Source of the DNA: an uncultured bacterium
GTDB lineage: Bacteria > Actinomycetota > Coriobacteriia > Coriobacteriales > Coriobacteriaceae
Assembly: GCA_905216175.1 (NCBI GenBank)
Contig: CAJMSV010000064.1
Coordinates: 1-10,020, forward strand
Direction of reading: 5' to 3'
DNA: 10,020 nt
The notes under the pieces are model-generated. The model made no database searches and was not told where the DNA came from. It was given only the letters and a program-made list of their open reading frames with translations. Positions 5,799 to 10,020 of this stretch are shown piece after piece (the first letter of the stretch is position 1; every line of letters starts with the position of its first letter). The position numbers were made by a program, and so were the translations under genes.

Positions 5799-6998
5799 AT
5801 GGATAAAACCAAGATTAAGTACCTGGTGGGCATTTACGCAGCCGCCATGTGCATCATGGGCATGCTCGTGCCCGTTCCCATCGTGGCTTCTGTTGCTGCT
5901 GCGTTTCCCAACGAGAACATCGCTGCCGTTCAGATGATTATCGGCATCATTCCGTTGATGATGGCGCTGTCCGCCATGCTCGTCTCCTCACAGCTTGCCT
6001 CACGCGTGTCCAAGAAGAAGACGACGCTCGTTGGCCACGTTATTGTGATGTTGGCAGGCGCCTCGGTGCTGGTGTTCCACGACTCGCTCGGCCAGGTCCT
6101 TGCGGCGTCTGCCGTGATGGGTCTTGGCCTTGGCGCCGTGCAGAACTCGACCGACGCTCTGATCGCCGACTACTTCGGTGGAAAGCAGCGTTCGTTTGTC
6201 ATGGGCATCTACTCCACCTTTGTTGCTCTTGGCGGCATTATCTGGACGATGGTTTCCGGCATTTTGGGTTCTGCCGAGTGGTTCCACAGCTATGCGGCGT
6301 ACTTCATCATGATCATTTTCATCGTGATCGAGGCTGTTTGCCTTCCCGAGGGTCATCTTGAGCCTAAGCGTAAGGTCAACGTGTTTGCCAACATGCCCAA
6401 AGAGGTCGCAATTATCACGGTCATGAGCTTTGTGTTCGTACTCACGTTCCAGCTCTTTAGCTCCAATGTCTCGCTGCTTGTCGTGGGCCGCGGCTTTGGC
6501 GGCACTGTTGAGGCTGGCCTCGCTTCGACCGTCATGACGGTCGCCGGCATTGCGGCTGGCCTTTTGGTGGGCCCGTTGTTTGCCAAGTTCAAGAACCTGT
6601 CGATGCCGATCGCGTGGGGCGTGACGCTCGTTGGCCTGGGCCTGACGCTGGTTGCACCCGCCTTTATGGTGCTGTGCGTTGCGGGCTTTGTCGTCGCTCT
6701 TGGCAAGGAGACATACGTACCGCTGGAGGGCAATTTTGCCGCCGGCAACTCTGCTCCCGAGGGACGTGCGTTTAACCTTGCCATTGGCATGGCAGGCATC
6801 AACTTTGGTATGGCGCTGTCTCCCATTGTGTTTGAGGCCGTGACGTCGCCGTTTGGTGCAACGATTGACCAGAAGTTCATCGCCGGCATGATTGTCTGTG
6901 CGGCTTGTGTCGTCTTTGGCGCCATTAAGTATCGCAAGCTGACTCCGGCGCAGCTCGCCGAGGCCGAAAAGATGGCGGCCAGCGGCGAGGCGGAGTAG
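5799..6998 (+). CDS. MFS transporter, 12 predicted membrane segments
   Basis: This 399-residue inner-membrane protein has two six-helix halves, typical of the major facilitator superfamily. Hydrophobic segments fall near residues 8-35, 41-63, 75-94, 97-115, 131-155, 162-182, then a charged central loop (183-201, L-E-P-K-R-K), then about 202-222, 232-255, 270-287, 288-302, 325-348 and 358-377. The loop 2-3 motif is degenerate (S-Q-L-A-S-R-V-S-K-K-K). The C-terminal tail is short, hydrophilic and rich in Ala and Glu. AAGGA (5788-5792) lies 6 nt before the ATG. It follows the butyrate kinase gene and its stem-loop and is closed by the terminator at 7038-7069. From position it may import the substrate, or export the organic acid product, of the thiolase/acyltransferase/kinase cluster; substrate and direction are not visible in the sequence. 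Confidence 0.85.
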   Translation: MDKTKIKYLVGIYAAAMCIMGMLVPVPIVASVAAAFPNENIAAVQMIIGIIPLMMALSAMLVSSQLASRVSKKKTTLVGHVIVMLAGASVLVFHDSLGQVLAASAVMGLGLGAVQNSTDALIADYFGGKQRSFVMGIYSTFVALGGIIWTMVSGILGSAEWFHSYAAYFIMIIFIVIEAVCLPEGHLEPKRKVNVFANMPKEVAIITVMSFVFVLTFQLFSSNVSLLVVGRGFGGTVEAGLASTVMTVAGIAAGLLVGPLFAKFKNLSMPIAWGVTLVGLGLTLVAPAFMVLCVAGFVVALGKETYVPLEGNFAAGNSAPEGRAFNLAIGMAGINFGMALSPIVFEAVTSPFGATIDQKFIAGMIVCAACVVFGAIKYRKLTPAQLAEAEKMAASGEAE

Positions 6999-7037
6999 CC
7001 ACTCGAGTAGTTGCTTTGCCGCACATCATGTTTTATC

Positions 7038-7069
7038 GGGGCCGCCGACATATGCCGGCGGCCCTCTTT
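7038..7069 (+). terminator. Intrinsic terminator of the thiolase-transporter cluster
   Basis: GGGCCGCCG (7039-7047) pairs with CGGCGGCCC (7056-7064), extended by a G-T pair (7038/7065), around an 8-nt loop, followed by a T-rich TCTTTC tail. It lies 40 nt after the transporter stop and marks the end of the cluster. Confidence 0.85.
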
Positions 7070-7087
7070 CTATCAATGGCTTGATAG
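7070..7087. other. Short palindrome CTATCAA-tggc-TTGATAG
   Basis: Perfect 7-bp arms are separated by 4 nt, just after the terminator. Spacing resembles an FNR/CRP-type site, but the half sites point the other way (ATCAA then TTGAT), so this is not an FNR box. It may be a small operator or chance. Confidence 0.3.
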
Positions 7088-7117
7088 CTCGCGAAGAGAA
7101 AAATAGCTCCTTGCCTA

Positions 7118-7197
7118 TCGAATGCCGGCGGACGGGGCGCCGGGGCTGTAGTCTTCCGAGCGTTTGCAGTCCTGTCGCTCCGTCCGCCGGCATTCGA
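7118..7197. repeat. 80-nt long near-perfect hairpin (inverted repeat) between operons
   Basis: Bases 7118-7135 and 7180-7197 are perfect 18-bp inverted copies. Pairing continues inward through 7136-7139 with 7176-7179 (one G-T). After one mismatch (7140/7175) it runs on through 7141-7148 with 7167-7174 (two G-T), leaving an 18-nt loop (7149-7166). No T-run follows on either side, so it is not a terminator. The 10-mer ATGCCGGCGG in its left arm also occurs in the preceding terminator (7052-7061). I do not recognise a named family; a palindromic intergenic repeat or a structured RNA are the main options. Confidence 0.75.
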
Positions 7198-7398
7198 CCG
7201 CAACATGTTGGTCAAGCATAATCTTTTGGATTCTTTTGGCGTGAGCGGCTTGGTTTTGGTAGGATTTGTCAGCGGCTTGACTAAGGGGGTTTTATAACTG
7301 CCATGCAGGTAGCCGTGTTGGTAACGTTTTACCGACTTCCCAAGAACCCCTCATTTTTAATGCGTCTGCAAAATGACTAATTGCTTTGACCTGCTGAA

Positions 7399-7414
7399 AC
7401 ACTATATGTTGTGT
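7399..7414. promoter_or_regulatory. NrdR box upstream of nrdD
   Basis: ACACTATATGTTGTGT closely fits the known 16-bp NrdR box (ACACWATATATWGTGT). NrdR is the Zn-ribbon/ATP-cone repressor of ribonucleotide reductase genes. The box abuts the -35 element (7415-7420), so binding would block RNA polymerase. A much weaker second copy may lie at 7433-7448 over the -10 region; NrdR sites usually come in pairs. Confidence 0.85.
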
Positions 7415-7444
7415 TTGACCTAAAAAAAGAATACAGGATATAGA
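7415..7444 (+). promoter_or_regulatory. Candidate sigma70-type promoter of nrdD
   Basis: TTGACC (7415-7420) and TATAGA (7439-7444) are separated by 18 nt that include an A-tract. It is immediately downstream of the NrdR box, which supports the call. Transcription would begin near 7450, giving a leader of about 220 nt. Confidence 0.6.
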
Positions 7445-7449
7445 TGCCT

Positions 7450-7669
7450 CTTTGTCGTATGATAGATGGCGGACAGAGAACGAGAACCTTATCGCCCCAT
7501 TTGGATAGATCTTCGAGCCCCTTGATTGGCTGCGAGGATTGTCCGCATGAGGGCCTATGGTTATCGAGAACACAGATTGCGCGACGGCGCCGCAAGACAG
7601 GGGCAAGCCCTGCCGGGTATCGTTTGGCTCTGAAGCGCGATGAGGCCACGAAGCGAAAGAGGCAAGAGG
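7450..7669 (+). other. Long, possibly structured 5' leader of nrdD
   Basis: No supported gene lies here. GCGGACA (7469-7475) and TGTCCGC (7540-7546) can pair over 64 nt and could close a multi-branch structure. CAGGG (7598-7602) and CCCTG (7608-7612) form a small hairpin nearer the gene. I do not recognise a known riboswitch; in particular no cobalamin-box signature is evident. Confidence 0.4.
7656..7662 (+). promoter_or_regulatory. Ribosome binding site fixing the nrdD start at 7670
   Basis: AAAGAGG lies 7 nt before ATG 7670. The upstream in-frame ATG at 7640 has no comparable site and would add ten basic residues not expected in the family, so 7670 is preferred. Confidence 0.7.
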
Positions 7670-9892
7670 ATGAAGATCATCAAGCGCAGCGGCACCGAGG
7701 TTGTCTTTGACATCGATAAGATCGTCAATGCCATCCGCGCCGCAAACTTGGAGGTCGAGGAGAGCTCTCGTCTTACCGACCGCCAGGTGGTTTACGCGGC
7801 ACAAAACGTCGCCGAGGCATGCGAGAACGCGGGTCACACCGTGTCGGTCGAGGAGATCCAGGATCTGGTCGAGGACGAGATCATGCGTCTCGACTGCTAC
7901 GAGGTCGCTCGCCATTACATCATCTATCGCTATGTTCAGAGCCTGAAGCGCCAGAAGAACACGACCGACGACAAGATTCTGTCGCTGATTGAGTGCAACA
8001 ACGAAGAGGTCAAGCAGGAGAACTCCAACAAGAACCCGACCGTCAATTCCGTTCAGCGTGACTACATGGCCGGCGAGATCTCCAAGGACCTGACTCAGCG
8101 TGTGCTGCTGCCCCAGGAGATTGTGGATGCCCACAATGAGGGCCTGATTCACTTCCATGATTCGGACTACTTTGCCCAGCACATGCATAACTGCGACCTG
8201 GTGAACCTGGAGGATATGCTCCAGAACGGTACTGTTATCTCGGGTACGCTGATTGAGAAGCCGCACAGCTTCTCGACCGCTTGCAACATCGCGACGCAGA
8301 TCATCGCCCAGGTTGCTTCCTCCCAGTACGGTGGCCAGTCGATTTCGCTGACCCATCTCGCCCCGTTCGTCGAGGTGAGCCGTCAAAAGATTCGCGGCGA
8401 GGTCGCCCGCGAGCTCGAGGAGCTCGGCGTTTCCGCATCTCCCGAAAAGGTCCGCGAGGTTGTTGAGGATCGCCTGCGTGACGAGATCCGTCGCGGCGTC
8501 CAGACGATTCAGTATCAGGTCGTGACCCTTATGACCACCAATGGCCAGGCGCCGTTCGTGACGGTCTTTATGTATCTTAACGAGGCCCGTACGCCTCAGG
8601 AGAAGCACGACCTTGCCATGATCGTGGAGGAGACGCTTCGCCAGCGCTACGATGGCGTTAAGAACGAGGCCGGCGTTTGGATTACCCCGGCATTCCCCAA
8701 GCTCATCTATGTACTCGAGGACGATAACGTTCACGAGGATTCCCCGTACTTCTACCTGACCCAGCTGGCTGCCAAGTGCACCGCCAAGCGCATGGTTCCT
8801 GACTACATCTCCGAGAAGAAGATGCGCGAGCTCAAGCTGTCGAAGGGCGAGACCGCCGGCAACGGCGATTGCTATACCTGCATGGGCTGCCGCAGCTTCT
8901 TGACGCCCGATCGCTCGGGCAACGGTTTTAACAACGTTGCCAACGCGCTGAACTACGACCCGAACAAGCCCAAGTACTATGGTCGCTTTAACCAGGGCGT
9001 CGTGACCATCAACCTGCCTGATGTCGCACTGAGCTCGCATCAGGATATGGACAAGTTCTGGAAGATCTTCGATGAGCGCCTTGAGCTGTGCCACCGTGCC
9101 CTGCTGTGCCGTCATGAGCGCCTGATGGGTACGCTTTCTGACGCCGCACCGATTTTGTGGCAGTACGGCGCCCTCGCTCGTCTGAAGAAGGGCGAGACAA
9201 TCGATAAGCTGCTCGTGGGCGGATACTCCACCATCAGCCTGGGCTATGCCGGCCTGTATGAGTGCGTCAAGTACATGACGGGCCACAGCCACACCGAGAA
9301 GGAGGGCACGCCGTTTGCCATGGCCGTCATGCAGCGCATGAACGACAAGTGCGCCGAGTGGAAGGCCGAAAGCGATATTGACTTCTCGCTGTACGGTACC
9401 CCGCTTGAGTCGACGACCTACAAGTTCGCCAAGTGCCTGCAGCGTCGTTTTGGCATCATCCCGGGCGTGACGGACAAGGGCTACATCACCAACAGCTACC
9501 ACGTCCACGTGTCCGAGGAGATCGACGCATTCGACAAGCTCAAGTTCGAGGGTATGTTCCAGCAGCTTTCGCCGGGCGGTGCCATCTCCTACGTCGAGGT
9601 TCCCAACATGCAGGACAACCTCAAGGCTGTCATTCGCGTGATGCAGTACATCTACGACAACATCATGTACGCCGAGCTCAACACCAAGAGCGACTACTGC
9701 CAGGTGTGCGGCTACGACGGTGAGATCAAGATTGTCGAGGATGACGGCAAGCTGGTGTGGGAGTGCCCCAATTGCGGCAATCGTGACCAGGAGAAGATGA
9801 ATGTCGCCCGTCGCACGTGCGGTTACATCGGTACCCAGTTCTGGAACCAGGGCCGAACCGAGGAGATCCGCGACCGCGTGCTGCATCTCTAA
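7670..9892 (+). CDS. nrdD: Anaerobic (class III) ribonucleoside-triphosphate reductase, large subunit
   Basis: Reduces ribonucleoside triphosphates to deoxynucleotides without oxygen, using a glycyl radical installed by the radical-SAM activase NrdG. The 740-residue protein has an N-terminal ATP-cone (about 1-95, KIIKRSGTEVVFDIDKIV), the allosteric sensor of ATP and dATP. The catalytic barrel carries active-site cysteines at H-N-C175 and in the C-Y-T-C-M-G-C-R-S motif (401-409). A C-terminal zinc ribbon (Cys677, Cys680, Cys699, Cys702) follows, then the glycyl-radical loop RRTCGYIGTQFWNQGR (714-729) with Gly718 as the radical site. All key residues are present and the length is normal for the family. 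It has its own NrdR-controlled promoter and long leader. No nrdG lies upstream; it may start just beyond base 10020, since no terminator is seen after the stop. The enzyme implies an anaerobic lifestyle. Confidence 0.97.
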   Translation: MKIIKRSGTEVVFDIDKIVNAIRAANLEVEESSRLTDRQVVYAAQNVAEACENAGHTVSVEEIQDLVEDEIMRLDCYEVARHYIIYRYVQSLKRQKNTTDDKILSLIECNNEEVKQENSNKNPTVNSVQRDYMAGEISKDLTQRVLLPQEIVDAHNEGLIHFHDSDYFAQHMHNCDLVNLEDMLQNGTVISGTLIEKPHSFSTACNIATQIIAQVASSQYGGQSISLTHLAPFVEVSRQKIRGEVARELEELGVSASPEKVREVVEDRLRDEIRRGVQTIQYQVVTLMTTNGQAPFVTVFMYLNEARTPQEKHDLAMIVEETLRQRYDGVKNEAGVWITPAFPKLIYVLEDDNVHEDSPYFYLTQLAAKCTAKRMVPDYISEKKMRELKLSKGETAGNGDCYTCMGCRSFLTPDRSGNGFNNVANALNYDPNKPKYYGRFNQGVVTINLPDVALSSHQDMDKFWKIFDERLELCHRALLCRHERLMGTLSDAAPILWQYGALARLKKGETIDKLLVGGYSTISLGYAGLYECVKYMTGHSHTEKEGTPFAMAVMQRMNDKCAEWKAESDIDFSLYGTPLESTTYKFAKCLQRRFGIIPGVTDKGYITNSYHVHVSEEIDAFDKLKFEGMFQQLSPGGAISYVEVPNMQDNLKAVIRVMQYIYDNIMYAELNTKSDYCQVCGYDGEIKIVEDDGKLVWECPNCGNRDQEKMNVARRTCGYIGTQFWNQGRTEEIRDRVLHL

Positions 9893-9901
9893 TACCGCTC
9901 C

Positions 9902-9958
9902 GGGGCTGAGCCGGGAGGGGCGCAAGGGGGATTTGAGGGGAATTAGGGGAGTACAGGG
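9902..9958 (+). other. G-tract cluster with G-quadruplex potential after nrdD
   Basis: G-runs occur at 9902-9905, 9913-9915, 9917-9920, 9926-9930, 9937-9940, 9946-9949 and 9956-9958. The four from 9917 to 9949 each have at least four G and loops of 5-6 nt, which meets the usual quadruplex pattern on the RNA-like strand. The stretch 9893-10020 shows no gene and no ordinary T-tailed hairpin. A 12-bp palindrome, CCCATTAATGGG, is at 9972-9983. Confidence 0.5.
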
Positions 9959-10020
9959 CAAGACGGAGGGCCCCATTAATGGGCAAAATTAGGGGCGGGG
10001 CACATAAAGGGGGAAAACCC

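Noticed and set aside
7070..7087. Possible FNR-type oxygen-response site
   Set aside because: The half sites are inverted relative to the FNR consensus (ATCAA-N4-TTGAT instead of TTGAT-N4-ATCAA) and no promoter is placed to use it.
7198..7398. Small repeats between the long hairpin and the NrdR box: AGCGGCTTG twice (7244, 7271) and GGTAA-CGTT-TTACC (7320-7333)
   Set aside because: Too short to separate from chance. No -35/-10 pair with acceptable spacing was found (TATAAC near 7293 has no matching -35).
7444..7710. Possible small + strand gene in the nrdD leader (88 codons)
   Set aside because: It runs out of frame into nrdD, has no convincing ribosome site, and its translation is basic and featureless.
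7292..9976. An 894-codon open frame on the minus strand opposite nrdD
   Set aside because: It is an antisense shadow produced by the codon bias of a GC-rich gene. The + strand protein is unambiguous NrdD with all motifs, while the minus-strand translation is a Leu/Val/Asp/His-rich composition with no recognisable domain.
1..10020. CRISPR arrays, tRNA or rRNA genes, insertion sequences or transposases
   Set aside because: I saw no spaced direct repeats, tRNA-like folds, rRNA segments or transposase-like proteins in the window.

Overview
The window is GC-rich with dense genes, all on the + strand, and short intergenic gaps that often end in T-tailed hairpins. The gene content points to an anaerobic, fermentative gut actinobacterium of the Coriobacteriia, most like Collinsella. 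That content is an oxygen-sensitive class III ribonucleotide reductase, a butyrate-kinase fermentation module and an Sfp-type phosphopantetheinyl transferase. The taxonomic call is my inference from style and gene content, not from a search.

Layout: (1) 1-1189 holds the 3' part of a 4'-phosphopantetheinyl transferase and a TetR-type regulator, closed by a very strong hairpin terminator (1298-1338). (2) 1333-1510 is a non-coding leader with an 18-bp near-palindrome and a GC-rich hairpin. (3) 1511-6998 is a six-gene cluster: SCP-x-like thiolase, Zn-ribbon/OB-fold (DUF35) partner, a free-standing acyl carrier protein with an unusual phosphopantetheine site, a Pta-type phosphate acyltransferase, butyrate kinase and an MFS transporter. 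It is punctuated by two internal stem-loop/T-tract elements (3294-3348, 5739-5779) and closed by a terminator (7038-7069). (4) 7070-7669 is a 600-base gap. It holds an 80-nt, nearly perfect long hairpin (7118-7197), a clear NrdR box (7399-7414), a sigma70-like promoter and a roughly 220-nt leader. (5) 7670-9892 is nrdD. (6) 9893-10020 is a G-rich tail with quadruplex potential; no gene is seen in it.

Proposed joint function of region 3 (inference): the MFS protein moves an organic acid or related substrate. The thiolase-DUF35 pair makes or cleaves a beta-ketoacyl thioester on CoA or on the ACP. The phosphate acyltransferase converts the acyl thioester to acyl phosphate, and butyrate kinase turns that into free acid plus ATP. 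An ACP set between a thiolase pair and a phosphotransacylase/kinase pair is not a standard butyrate pathway and is the most interesting feature of the window. The upstream phosphopantetheinyl transferase could supply the ACP's prosthetic group, and the upstream TetR could regulate the cluster. The NrdD region is ordinary in its enzyme but shows clear nucleotide-responsive (NrdR) control.
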